Part shown: positions 18,266 to 26,444 of the stretch, piece by piece
Layout: each line of letters begins with the position of its first letter
How positions within the stretch are numbered: the stretch's first letter is position 1
Origin: Micavibrio_C sp965231165
Lineage (GTDB): Bacteria; Pseudomonadota; Alphaproteobacteria; Micavibrionales; Micavibrionaceae
Direction of reading: 5' to 3'
Assembly (NCBI GenBank): GCA_965231165.1
Contig: OZ246421.1
Span: 1,860,001-1,924,000 of the forward strand
Length of the DNA stretch: 64,000 nt
Translations under genes and position numbers: made by a program
Notes under the pieces: model-generated
Told to the model about the DNA's origin: nothing
Databases searched by the model: none
Seen by the model: only the letters and a program-made list of their open reading frames with translations

Positions 18266-19003
18266 ATGATGATGAAAACAAGCCGCAAATCAGTGTCCTG
18301 TCCGCCTGCCCTGCCCCGTAAAGAGGCCGGAAACGCCATGATTTACGTCCTGATCGCGATTGTCCTGTTTGCGGCCTTAAGCCTGATTGTGGCACGGCAG
18401 GGCGATAACAGCGAAAGCGGCGCGCTGGACAATGAGCGCAGCGAAATCGCAGCCACCCAGATCATCCAGACATCCATGCAGCTGAAACAGGGCGTCGATC
18501 AGATGCTCTATAGCGGCTCGGAGCCGGACGAGCTTGATTTCGTCACGCCGGATGATGAGCCTGCTTTCAGCACCGCGCCGAACGTCCATAAGGTATTTCA
18601 CCCCGCGGGCGGCGGCCTGATTTTGCAGCCGGTACCTGTACAGGGCACAAATGAAGTTTCAACGACCCCGCCCGCCCGCTGGTATATTGGTCGCTTTATC
18701 AATATTGAATGGACCAGCACGGCGCAGGAAGATGTCATTCTTACCGCACACCAACTCAGCGAGCCGGTTTGCCGCGCGATCAATCAGAAATTGCTGGGCG
18801 ATCCGACCCCGCTGGTAATGACGCCCAATCCACGCGCCTTGCTGATCGACGGATCGGTTTATTCCGCCGCCAATCCGTTGACATGGCAAACGGTCGATTG
18901 CCCGAATTGTGAAGATGTCATTTCCGGTTGCGTCGAGGGTACGAGCGAAGCAGCGGGCAATCCCACCATATACAGCTTCTATAGTATTATTATTTCGCGC
19001 TAA
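18266..19003 (+). CDS. Pilin-like protein, paralogue of the one at 9962
   Basis: The 245-residue protein has a basic leader, then GNAMIYVLIAIVLFAALS (residues about 26-43), a pilin-type hydrophobic helix nearly identical in pattern to the paralogue at 9962-10702. Both also share FSTAP, a following KVF/EV segment and a late GCVEG. AGG at 18263-18265 is best spaced for the third ATG (18272), so the true start may be 18272. It stands alone between rmuC (divergent) and engB (convergent). No pilus assembly genes are nearby. A role as minor pseudopilin or surface subunit is inferred. Confidence 0.72.
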   Translation: MMMKTSRKSVSCPPALPRKEAGNAMIYVLIAIVLFAALSLIVARQGDNSESGALDNERSEIAATQIIQTSMQLKQGVDQMLYSGSEPDELDFVTPDDEPAFSTAPNVHKVFHPAGGGLILQPVPVQGTNEVSTTPPARWYIGRFINIEWTSTAQEDVILTAHQLSEPVCRAINQKLLGDPTPLVMTPNPRALLIDGSVYSAANPLTWQTVDCPNCEDVISGCVEGTSEAAGNPTIYSFYSIIISR

Positions 19004-19008
19004 CGCGA

Positions 19009-19641
19009 TCAGCTTTTAGCCACACCCAGCACCAGCGCGCGCAGTTCGGGAATGCCGCCGCCTTCGTGAGAGCTGGTCAGGATGGGTTCAGGGAACGCCG
19101 CGGCGTGTTGCTTCAGGGTGGCCGTGATGCTTTCCAGCACTTCCTGCATGCCTTCGGATTTTCCCTTGTCAGCCTTGGTCAGAACGATGCGGTAAGACAC
19201 CGCGCATTCATCCAGCATCTGCATGATTTCTTCATCGCTTTCCTTGAAGCCATGGCGGCTGTCGATCAGCAGCAATACGCAGCGCAGGGTCTGACGACCG
19301 CGCAAATAATCGCGGATCAGAAAATTCCATTGCTTTTTCTGCGCTTTGGAAACTTTAGCGTAACCGTAACCCGGCATATCGACCAAAAATAAATGACCGC
19401 CGAGATCGAAATAATTAAGCTGCTGTGTGCGCCCCGGCGTATCGGAGGTGCGCGCCAGAGTCTTGCGCCCGGTGAGAGCATTGATCAGCGATGATTTACC
19501 GACGTTGGAGCGTCCCGCGAAAGCAATTTCGGGCAAGGACGCCGGAGGCAGGCTATCAAGATTATTGACGGCGCCAATAAAATCGCAGGGGCCAGCAAAG
19601 ACCTTGCGGGCCTGCTCCAGCAATAGGGGATCATCCATCAT
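19009..19641 (-). CDS. engB: Ribosome biogenesis GTPase YihA/YsxC/EngB
   Basis: EngB is an essential GTPase for large ribosomal subunit assembly. The 210-residue protein has G1 GRSNVGKSSLINAL, G2 region TPGRTQQLNYF, G3 DMPGYG and G4 TKADK. It overlaps yidC by 4 bases, as is usual in alphaproteobacterial rpmH-rnpA-yidD-yidC-engB clusters. Confidence 0.95.
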   Translation of the reverse strand: MMDDPLLLEQARKVFAGPCDFIGAVNNLDSLPPASLPEIAFAGRSNVGKSSLINALTGRKTLARTSDTPGRTQQLNYFDLGGHLFLVDMPGYGYAKVSKAQKKQWNFLIRDYLRGRQTLRCVLLLIDSRHGFKESDEEIMQMLDECAVSYRIVLTKADKGKSEGMQEVLESITATLKQHAAAFPEPILTSSHEGGGIPELRALVLGVAKS

Positions 19642-21566
19642 TTTTTCTTCTTCTTGCGCGGCTTAGGCGCTGATACGGTTTTGGAAGGCTCGTCGTCATG
19701 GCCAAACAAAGCTTCTTCAGCCTTCTTTTCCAGCAATTCCAATTCAGGGTGAACAACCGGGCCCGATTCAATCGCTTCCTCAAGTTTCTTCTCGGCGCGC
19801 GTTTTTTTGCTGAACATGTGCACTTCAACCCCCATCGAACGCATGATGATGTATTGCTGCACAATCGAGAGCGCGTTGCTGAACGTCCAGTACACGACCA
19901 GACCGGCGGAGAAGCTGGACATGATATAGGTCAGGAGGTACGGCATCATGTCCATCATGGTTTTCTGCATCTTGTCCTGCGGCGGCGGATTCAACTGTTT
20001 TTGCAAAATCATAAACAAGCCCATCATGACCGGCCAGGCGCCGATCATCAGGAACGCAGGCGGCGTCCACGGGATCAGGCCAAACAGATTAAATATGGTC
20101 GTCGGGTCCATGGCGGAGAGATCGTGAATCCAGCCGAAGAACGGCGCATGACGCATTTCAATCGTCACCATCAAAATCTTGTAAAGCGCAAAGAAGATGG
20201 GGATCTGGATCAGGATCGGCAGGCAACCTGCGACCGGGTTCACTTTCTCCCGCTCGTACAGTTTGACCAGTTCCTGCTGCAGCATTTCACGGTTATCACC
20301 GTGACGCTCACGCAGTTCCGTCATCATCGGCGAAATCTTTTTCAGCTTCGCGAACGAACGGAAGGAGGCGTTGGCCAGCGGGAAAACACACGCACGGACA
20401 ATAATGGTCAGGATGATAATCGCGATCCCGAAATTGCCGAACAGGTGGCCGAAGAAATGCAGAATGTAAAAGAAAGGTTTGGTCAGGAAATACCAAAGGC
20501 CGAAATCAACCGCCAGATCAAAGTGGCTGATCTTGAGTTGGCGGCTGTATTGTTCCAGCACTTTTACTTCCTTAGCGCCTGCAAAAACCCAGACGTTGGA
20601 AGAAGCTTCCTTGCCGGGTTCAACAATACGAGCCGCACCCATGGCATCGACCTGATAATGTTCTTTGCCGTTCGCAGGGGCCGGTGTGTAGCTGAAACGG
20701 TATTTCGCCGCTTCTTTCTGATCAACAACCACACTCGTCAGCCAGTATTTCTGGGTGATGCCAATCCAGCCGCCATCGGCCAGAATTTCCTCGCTGATAT
20801 TCTTCTTGGACATATCGCGGTAGGTGTATTCCTTGAGATTGCCGCCGATATAACCTATCGGGCCCTCATGCACGGCTTTAGCGCCTTCCATGTGTGCGGG
20901 CAAGCCGTAAGAACCGACGAGCGCATAAGGATAAAGGGTGACCGTCTTGCCGGTATTGTTTACGACTTTTTGCGCGACATGGATCATGTAATGTTCATCG
21001 AGAGAAAGCGTACGCTCGAAACGCAGACCCTGGCCATTATCCCAAAACATCGTCACCGGCGTTTCTTTGGTCAGCGCCGATCCTTCGACCCGCCAGCGCG
21101 TATCTTTGCCGGGAACAGCAACGGTGTCATCATCGGCCAACCAGCCATATTCGGCGTATTGCGGATTCTCGGTGCCGGTCGGTTCCAGCAGGACGACGTT
21201 ATCCTTGCCGCCCAGTGTCTTCACGTATTTGTTCAGACTGATATCGTCGATACGGTTGCCGGTGAGGGAAATCGATCCTGTTACAGCGTCATTGCGCAAC
21301 GGAATGCGTGTCGCCTCAGCGAGTACCTCGGTGCGCGTACGGACAGTTGTTGGCGCTACAATACCGGCGGCCAGATTGATGGCTTTTTCTTCGGCGGCCT
21401 GAACGGCGATGGCCTGCGCGGCGCGCATTTTCTCAAGACGCGGCTTCATCACGAAATGATCGAAGCTGAACCAGATGGCCAAGGCCGCCGCCAGAAAGAT
21501 CACAAGATTGCGGCGGTCGTCCGGGTGCATCTGGTCTTTGCCGGTCATCATTGGTTTTTGTCTCAT
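19638..21566 (-). CDS. yidC: Membrane protein insertase YidC
   Basis: YidC inserts proteins into the inner membrane alone or with SecYEG. At 642 residues it has the long Gram-negative form: an N-terminal membrane anchor (about 20-36), a large periplasmic beta-domain, then five C-terminal membrane segments with the hydrophilic-groove Arg in IIVRACVFPLANASF and the GCLPILIQIPIFFALYK segment. The C-terminus is a basic KPRKKKKK tail, which can touch the ribosome. It overlaps yidD upstream and engB downstream by 4 bases each. Confidence 0.97.
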   Translation of the reverse strand: MRQKPMMTGKDQMHPDDRRNLVIFLAAALAIWFSFDHFVMKPRLEKMRAAQAIAVQAAEEKAINLAAGIVAPTTVRTRTEVLAEATRIPLRNDAVTGSISLTGNRIDDISLNKYVKTLGGKDNVVLLEPTGTENPQYAEYGWLADDDTVAVPGKDTRWRVEGSALTKETPVTMFWDNGQGLRFERTLSLDEHYMIHVAQKVVNNTGKTVTLYPYALVGSYGLPAHMEGAKAVHEGPIGYIGGNLKEYTYRDMSKKNISEEILADGGWIGITQKYWLTSVVVDQKEAAKYRFSYTPAPANGKEHYQVDAMGAARIVEPGKEASSNVWVFAGAKEVKVLEQYSRQLKISHFDLAVDFGLWYFLTKPFFYILHFFGHLFGNFGIAIIILTIIVRACVFPLANASFRSFAKLKKISPMMTELRERHGDNREMLQQELVKLYEREKVNPVAGCLPILIQIPIFFALYKILMVTIEMRHAPFFGWIHDLSAMDPTTIFNLFGLIPWTPPAFLMIGAWPVMMGLFMILQKQLNPPPQDKMQKTMMDMMPYLLTYIMSSFSAGLVVYWTFSNALSIVQQYIIMRSMGVEVHMFSKKTRAEKKLEEAIESGPVVHPELELLEKKAEEALFGHDDEPSKTVSAPKPRKKKKK

Positions 21567-21892
21567 GGGTTCAGTGTCTCGTCTTTACATTTACAGGCCG
21601 TGTTAGGGATGTCGCGTTTATAGCCGAACTGGGCGCGCCATTCAAACTGATCCGGCACCGGATCGATTCCCTGCCGTCCTGACCAGGGATGGCAGGCGCC
21701 GATCCGGCGGATTGTCAGCCACAGACCGGGTAAAGCCCCGTGGCGGTCAAGCGCCTGACAGGCATAGGCGGAACAAGTGGGGTAAAAGCGGCATTTAGGG
21801 CCCAGCAGCGGAGACACCAGCCCGGCATAGGCCTTGACCATCCCCTTTAAAAGGCCGTTCACGGCGCGGTGGGCGCGGTTTCTTTCAGACAT
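21563..21892 (-). CDS. yidD: Membrane protein insertion efficiency factor YidD
   Basis: YidD is a small amphipathic membrane-associated protein that aids YidC-dependent insertion. The 109 residues show the family core LLGPKCRFYPTCSAYACQAL with its cysteines, then GACHPWSGRQGIDPVP. It overlaps the 3' end of rnpA by 34 bases and the yidC start by 4 bases. Confidence 0.94.
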   Translation of the reverse strand: MSERNRAHRAVNGLLKGMVKAYAGLVSPLLGPKCRFYPTCSAYACQALDRHGALPGLWLTIRRIGACHPWSGRQGIDPVPDQFEWRAQFGYKRDIPNTACKCKDETLNP

Positions 21893-22245
21893 TCAAGCCT
21901 CTTGAGGCACCAGCCCAGATCACTGCATAATTTGTCATAGGGTATAGTTTCCGATTCAGGGCGGGCGATCAGCACATAATCCACCCCGGCCTTGGCCTTG
22001 CGCGGCAATATATCATAGGCAGCGGCCCGCAAACGGCGGCGGATACGATTGCGCACAACGGCGGATTTGCTCAGTTTTTTGGTGACGGTCAGGCCGAATT
22101 TTATGGATTCTCCGTCTGCCGGGGCGGCCATCAGGATCACACCGGGCGAAACCCACTTCTTGCCGCCATTCTGGACGCGCAGAAATTCAACCCGCTTACG
22201 CAGGCCCGGTGTCTGGCCGATGGTTTCTTTGGTCGCTTTTTTCAT
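21859..22245 (-). CDS. rnpA: Ribonuclease P protein component
   Basis: RnpA is the protein subunit of RNase P, which matures tRNA 5' ends. The ATG at 22245 (128 residues) was chosen because GGAA sits 6 bases upstream; an ATG at 22263 adds only six residues. The conserved core is present: a Phe-Leu-Arg start after a basic region, and KSAVVRNRIRRRLRAA, the RNR RNA-binding motif. It overlaps yidD and lies behind rpmH. Confidence 0.95.
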   Translation of the reverse strand: MKKATKETIGQTPGLRKRVEFLRVQNGGKKWVSPGVILMAAPADGESIKFGLTVTKKLSKSAVVRNRIRRRLRAAAYDILPRKAKAGVDYVLIARPESETIPYDKLCSDLGWCLKRLECLKETAPTAP

Positions 22246-22264
22246 CGGAAATTCCAAAAACAAA

Positions 22265-22285
22265 GCGGGCGCTGCTGGCGCCCGC
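22265..22285 (-). terminator. Stem-loop between rpmH and rnpA
   Basis: GCGGGCGC (22265-22272) pairs with GCGCCCGC (22278-22285) across a 5-base loop and is followed on the minus strand by TTTGTTTTT. It looks like a partial terminator or attenuator that would set rpmH expression above rnpA; it lies 20 bases before the rnpA start. Confidence 0.6.
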
Positions 22286-22320
22286 CGTTTGAAAGCTTAG
22301 TTCCCTTAAAAATAAGGATA

Positions 22321-22455
22321 CTAGGCGCTCAGTTTTTTGCGGCCCTTGGCGCGACGCGCTGCCAGAACCAGACGGCCACCGACTGTTGCCATACGGGCAC
22401 GGAAACCGTGGCGACGGGCACGAACAATGCGGCTGGGTTGATAAGTACGTTTCAT
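22321..22455 (-). CDS. rpmH: 50S ribosomal protein L34
   Basis: The 44-residue product reads MKRTYQPSRIVRARRHGFRA and continues to a KGRKKLSA end, a standard L34. It heads the rpmH-rnpA-yidD-yidC-engB cluster and has its own strong promoter at 22497-22525. Confidence 0.97.
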   Translation of the reverse strand: MKRTYQPSRIVRARRHGFRARMATVGGRLVLAARRAKGRKKLSA

Positions 22456-22496
22456 AATCTAGGCTCCGTCAGTCATCAAAATCAGTTGAGAGGGCT

Positions 22497-22525
22497 TGTA
22501 TAAAGGGTTCCCGGAGGGCTGTCAA
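22497..22525 (-). promoter_or_regulatory. Sigma-70-type promoter of rpmH
   Basis: On the minus strand a perfect TTGACA (22520-22525) is followed after 17 bases by TATACA (22497-22502). The predicted transcript starts near 22490, about 35 bases before the rpmH ATG at 22455. Confidence 0.75.
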
Positions 22526-22762
22526 TCTTTTCCACAGCCCGATTTTCTACATGAGGACCAGCCCTCACACAACCTTTATATTCCATAATATTATCTTTAG
22601 CCCTTTCATTTCATTCAGATTTTCTTTGACGCTGGCGGAGCAAACTTTTAATCTGCGGCTAATGCAGGTTTGCAGCCGTGCCCTCCTTCTGGCATCATAG
22701 CCGTTCCGGGCGGCGCTTTGCCTGCCGTGTTTGATCAGTTTCTATAAGGGATATGTTTTTCC
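22526..22762. other. Intergenic region between rpmH promoter and the gene at 22763
   Basis: This AT-rich stretch separates two divergent genes. I see no ORF with a ribosome-binding site, no tRNA and no strong hairpin. One TTTTCCACA, a single-mismatch DnaA-box-like sequence near 22529, overlaps the upstream side of the rpmH promoter; a lone box does not make an origin. The start codon at 22763 has only a weak AAGGGA 10-15 bases upstream. Confidence 0.5.
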
Positions 22763-23383
22763 ATGTATGACGACAATAACTGGAACCCCGTAACGGGCGA
22801 AGAACTCGCGGGATTTCTTGAACAGATCAATCCGGTCGATGGCCGTCTGCGGGCGACCGCCGAACAAACGCAAGTCGCTTGGCGCGCCCTGCCGTTTTAC
22901 GATCAAGTCGTCCTGATCCGTGTGCGCGATGCTTCCTGGACGCCGCGCAATATCAATATTTACTACCTGACCATGCAGGGCAACCTGTACCGCCTGAACG
23001 GCACCTCGCCGCCGATCCATGAAGTCAACGCGCAAGCGCCGATCAAGATCACCGAAGAAAACGTTATCGAATACTTACGTTTCTTCTGTTTCTTCGTGCG
23101 CGGTGAAGAAGGCCCGTTCCTGATTGCCGAGTCCATGGATGATGCGGATATTCCGAAGAACATGGACCCGCAGACAAAGGCCGTTATGGAAGGCGTCCTG
23201 CGTCCTGCCACCTATGAGGGCAAGAACGAAAAAGGTGAATTCCTGTGCGACGGCGTTGTGTTCTATTCGAACGCGCTGTTCCTGGCCAATTTCTCGGTAC
23301 AGCCGGGCGGCATGATTGAAATGCTGAACGACGAACCGGTGGCAGGCGATTTGCCGATCCGTGTCGAGGCACCTGTCGCCTGA
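22763..23383 (+). CDS. Conserved-looking cytoplasmic protein of unknown function
   Basis: The 206-residue protein has no signal peptide or membrane segment and is rich in beta-type segments (e.g. YYLTMQGNLYRLNG and FLIAESMDDADIP). I do not recognise a family. The composition and codon use match the surrounding housekeeping genes, and a strong terminator follows, so it is probably a real single-gene unit. Confidence 0.75.
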   Translation: MYDDNNWNPVTGEELAGFLEQINPVDGRLRATAEQTQVAWRALPFYDQVVLIRVRDASWTPRNINIYYLTMQGNLYRLNGTSPPIHEVNAQAPIKITEENVIEYLRFFCFFVRGEEGPFLIAESMDDADIPKNMDPQTKAVMEGVLRPATYEGKNEKGEFLCDGVVFYSNALFLANFSVQPGGMIEMLNDEPVAGDLPIRVEAPVA

Positions 23384-23414
23384 CCACTTAAGGGCACCGA
23401 TAAGCTTTCAAGAC

Positions 23415-23440
23415 AAACCCGGCTGGACAGCCGGGTTTTC
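23415..23440 (+). terminator. Rho-independent terminator
   Basis: AAACCCGGCT (23415-23424) pairs with AGCCGGGTTT (23429-23438) over a 4-base loop, followed by TTCTTTATTT. It ends the gene at 22763-23383. Confidence 0.85.
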
Positions 23441-23521
23441 TTTATTTATCATGGAGATATCGCTGCCGGATTCGCCCGGCACAACATGGTCTCGACCTGT
23501 CCGGTCTTTTTTTGAGTATAT

Positions 23522-24181
23522 ATGCGACTTTTGAAAACGATCAGTTTTTATGCCGCCGTTTTGATTCTGCTATCCGCCGCCGGGAGCAGCGCCGCCATGG
23601 CGCAGTCAAGCCGCATGTATCTGGCCGGTTATATGGGTCTGAATACGTTTACTTCGCAGGATTTTTCACACCCGACCAGCAGCGGCTCTATCGACCTTAA
23701 GAACGGCACCTCGTTCGCCGGGGCGCTGGGTTTGCGCTTCACGCCCAATGTCCGTGTCGAAGGCGAGATTTCCTATAGCCGTTCCGATCTTACCAGTATG
23801 ACGCTCAATACGGGCGCAGGCGGCTCCATCGGCAAAAACCTGAAGACCTGGCTTTACATGGCACACGCCTATTATGATTTCGACCTGAACTGGAAAAACA
23901 TCTCCCCGTTTGTCAGCGCCGGTATGGGTCTGGCGATGCATGACGGTGCCATTGCGGGTGCCCCCGGTGGCCTGACCGATGCCTCTGACACCGCGTATGA
24001 ATTCGCTTACTCGGTCGGCGGCGGCCTAAAATACCAGATGAAGCCGGGTCTGGCCCTGACCGGCGGTTACCGCTATGTCGGCACGACCTCATTCGGCATC
24101 GGCGATTACGATATTGATTACGGTGCGCACGAATTCCGTGCCGGTCTGCAATACGACCTGCCGGTCGATATGTTCAAGTAA
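23522..24181 (+). CDS. Outer-membrane beta-barrel protein
   Basis: The 219-residue protein has a signal peptide (residues 1-27, ending AAMA|Q) and then alternating amphipathic strands with Gly/aromatic residues: YLAGYMGLNTF, FAGALGLRF, YMAHAYYDFDL, ISPFVSAGMGLAM, SVGGGLKYQM, LALTGGYRYVG, EFRAGLQYDL. This matches the eight-stranded OmpA/Omp25-like porin-family barrels of alphaproteobacteria. The C-terminal Phe is followed by Lys rather than being terminal. It is the only gene between a terminator and the UbiH-type gene. Confidence 0.88.
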   Translation: MRLLKTISFYAAVLILLSAAGSSAAMAQSSRMYLAGYMGLNTFTSQDFSHPTSSGSIDLKNGTSFAGALGLRFTPNVRVEGEISYSRSDLTSMTLNTGAGGSIGKNLKTWLYMAHAYYDFDLNWKNISPFVSAGMGLAMHDGAIAGAPGGLTDASDTAYEFAYSVGGGLKYQMKPGLALTGGYRYVGTTSFGIGDYDIDYGAHEFRAGLQYDLPVDMFK

Positions 24182-24266
24182 GATACTCTCCGGAAAACCT
24201 GTCTGGCTTTCACGATCCTGCTCTCCTATATTAAGAGCAGGATTATTTTCTTACGGAGCATCTGTC

Positions 24267-25514
24267 ATGACGAAGAAAAGCGCGACCAGCCAACATCGTC
24301 ACGATGTTATCGTCATTGGCGGCGGTCTGGCCGGATTGACGATGGCGGCGTTGCTGGGCTCTGCCGGAATTGATGTCGTCTGCATCGACCGTGAAGCCCC
24401 GCCCGTCACGCTGACCGAAACATTTGATGGCCGCACGACCGCTATTTCGTGGGGCTCGCGCAAAGTGCTGGAGGCCGCCGGGGTGTGGAAAGCCCTTGAT
24501 AAAGTCGCCTGCCCTATTCGCACCATTCACATTCTCGATGGCGACAGCCCGGTGCTGCTGGCTTTTGACAGTGAGGAAGTCGGCGGGCGCACGTTCGGCT
24601 GGATTGTCGAAAACCTGACATTGCGGCAAGCCCTTTATCACCGCGTCGCCCAATTAAAGACCGCGCAGCATATCGCCCCGGCGGCGGTCAGCGATTTTAC
24701 ACTGCATGATACGCATGTCAGCGTCCATCTGGCCGATGGCCGATGCTTTGACGGCGCCCTCGTGATCGGGGCCGATGGCCGCCAGTCTTTCACCCGCGAA
24801 TGGATGAAGATCGGCACACGGTCATGGCCCTACAACCAGCGGGCACTGGTCTGCACTGTCGAGCACGAGAACCCGCATCATCATGTGGCAGTCGAACATT
24901 TCCGCCCCGGCGGCCCGTTTGCCACATTGCCAATGTTTGATTCAGAGGATGGCGTACCGCGTTCCTCAGTAGTGTGGACGGAGCATACCCCATTAAAAAA
25001 TTCCGCCCTGCATTGGGACCAGCAAAGCTTCGATGCGGCGCTGACAGCGCGCTTCCCCGCCAGTTATGGCCGCGTACGGCAGATTGCCAAGCGTTACAGC
25101 TATCCGCTGGGGCTGGTGCACGCGCACAGCTATATCGCGCCGCGCATGGCACTGATCGCAGAAGCGGCGCACGGCATCCACCCGATTGCCGGGCAAGGTT
25201 TGAATATGGGCCTGCGCGATATTGCGGAGATCGGCGCTCTGATTACAGAGGCGCTGGCGCACGGCGATGATCCCGGTAATGCCGCCCTGCTGGAAACATA
25301 TCAACAAAAACGCCGCCTGGATAATATCGGCATGGCAGGCGCCACGGACGGCTTGACGCGCCTGTTTTCAAACGACCTGATGCCATTGCGGATGGCAAGG
25401 CGTATAGGGTTACATGCAGTTTCACGCATTCCGTTCGCCAAGCAATTTTTCATGCAGCAGGCCATGGGGGCCGCCGGATTGCTACCCGGCCTGATCCGGG
25501 ACGAGGCCGCATGA
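24267..25514 (+). CDS. UbiH/UbiF-family FAD-dependent ubiquinone hydroxylase
   Basis: Enzymes of this family hydroxylate the aromatic ring of ubiquinone precursors. The ATG at 24267 (415 residues) has ACGGAG 8 bases upstream; the open frame reaches further up but overlaps the barrel gene. FAD motifs are complete: VIVIGGGLAGL (about 12-22), LVIGADGRQSFTRE (about 159-172) and ALIAEAAHGIHPIAGQGLNM (about 294-313). It overlaps the next gene by ATGA. Which ring position it modifies (C5, C6 or C1) cannot be said. Confidence 0.9.
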   Translation: MTKKSATSQHRHDVIVIGGGLAGLTMAALLGSAGIDVVCIDREAPPVTLTETFDGRTTAISWGSRKVLEAAGVWKALDKVACPIRTIHILDGDSPVLLAFDSEEVGGRTFGWIVENLTLRQALYHRVAQLKTAQHIAPAAVSDFTLHDTHVSVHLADGRCFDGALVIGADGRQSFTREWMKIGTRSWPYNQRALVCTVEHENPHHHVAVEHFRPGGPFATLPMFDSEDGVPRSSVVWTEHTPLKNSALHWDQQSFDAALTARFPASYGRVRQIAKRYSYPLGLVHAHSYIAPRMALIAEAAHGIHPIAGQGLNMGLRDIAEIGALITEALAHGDDPGNAALLETYQQKRRLDNIGMAGATDGLTRLFSNDLMPLRMARRIGLHAVSRIPFAKQFFMQQAMGAAGLLPGLIRDEAA

Positions 25515-26428
25515 AAAAATCATCTCTTACAGCGCTCATATTGTTGTCACTATTAGCGCCGCCCGTGATGGCGGATGCCGCGACTCTGAAGAAACCACAA
25601 CCGCGCCCTGAGGCATCGACACTGGTGGCCGTTCCTCAGGACATGCAACAACGCTGGATACTGAATAACTGCGAGAAGGGTCAGGTCGCTTATCGCCTTT
25701 CGAATTATTTCATGCTGATTTCCACGAGAGAGGGGAGCAAGCTGCGCCGTACGGGCGGCCTCCGCGATGATGGTAATCAGCGTTACAGCCTGACGATGCC
25801 TGCAGAAACGGTGGGGCTGGTGATCGGCACGAAGGGGGAACTGATACAGTATTACGGCACTCAGTACGCCAGTTTTTCTATTGAAGCGCTGGAGGCCAAG
25901 AAGATCATGGTGCCGCATGTGAAGTTCCAGAACTGCACGACTGACGGGCCGATGATCATCAGGGAAGATCCTGTGCTCGTGGCGTTACTGCCGCGACTGG
26001 ATAAAATTCACAAAGCCTGCCCTGAGGCCGCCGATATTTTTAAGCCAGAGTGTCAGAAATCTGTCTTTACGTTATTTGACATCAACAATGATGATGCTCT
26101 GGATCGGGCAGAAATGGAAAAAGCCTGGGAGCTGGTAGTACCCGCCAGCAGCTTTGGCACTTGCGGCCTCACAACGGAGGGCATTACGCCTTTGAATGCC
26201 GATGGCAGCGCGTATTTCGCGTGGCTGTTCACGCATCTGGATAAAGACAGCGATCAAAAAATTACCTTCACCGAGATTAAAGGCCAATGGCAGAATATGC
26301 AGGGTGATCCGGTGATGTCGGGGGCAACCAATATGCTGATGGCGGCGCAGGAACCGCTCGATCTACTGCCACAGGATGTCCAAATCACCTGCAGCAATTG
26401 CTGTATTGCTGCCGTCCGCGCACAGTAA
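25511..26428 (+). CDS. Exported EF-hand protein
   Basis: The 305-residue protein has a signal peptide (1-22, MADA) and in its C-terminal half two EF-hand loops about 50 residues apart: FDINNDDALDRAEME (about 189-203) and LDKDSDQKITFTEI (about 241-254), both with Asp/Asn ligands at 1, 3, 5 and Glu at 12. Four or more Cys suggest disulfides in the periplasm. It is coupled to the UbiH-type gene by an ATGA overlap, an odd pairing of a cytoplasmic/membrane hydroxylase with a calcium-binding exported protein. Function unknown. Confidence 0.82.
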   Translation: MKKSSLTALILLSLLAPPVMADAATLKKPQPRPEASTLVAVPQDMQQRWILNNCEKGQVAYRLSNYFMLISTREGSKLRRTGGLRDDGNQRYSLTMPAETVGLVIGTKGELIQYYGTQYASFSIEALEAKKIMVPHVKFQNCTTDGPMIIREDPVLVALLPRLDKIHKACPEAADIFKPECQKSVFTLFDINNDDALDRAEMEKAWELVVPASSFGTCGLTTEGITPLNADGSAYFAWLFTHLDKDSDQKITFTEIKGQWQNMQGDPVMSGATNMLMAAQEPLDLLPQDVQITCSNCCIAAVRAQ

Positions 26429-26444
26429 ATTGATGAAGGCTCTA

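Noticed and set aside
19698..21623. 641-codon open frame on the plus strand antisense to yidC
   Set aside because: It mirrors the full yidC frame, has no ribosome-binding site, and encodes a His/Arg/Gln-rich product with no motif; it is an effect of codon bias.
22526..22762. Chromosome origin near rpmH
   Set aside because: dnaA is not next to rpmH here and only one imperfect DnaA-box-like sequence is present.
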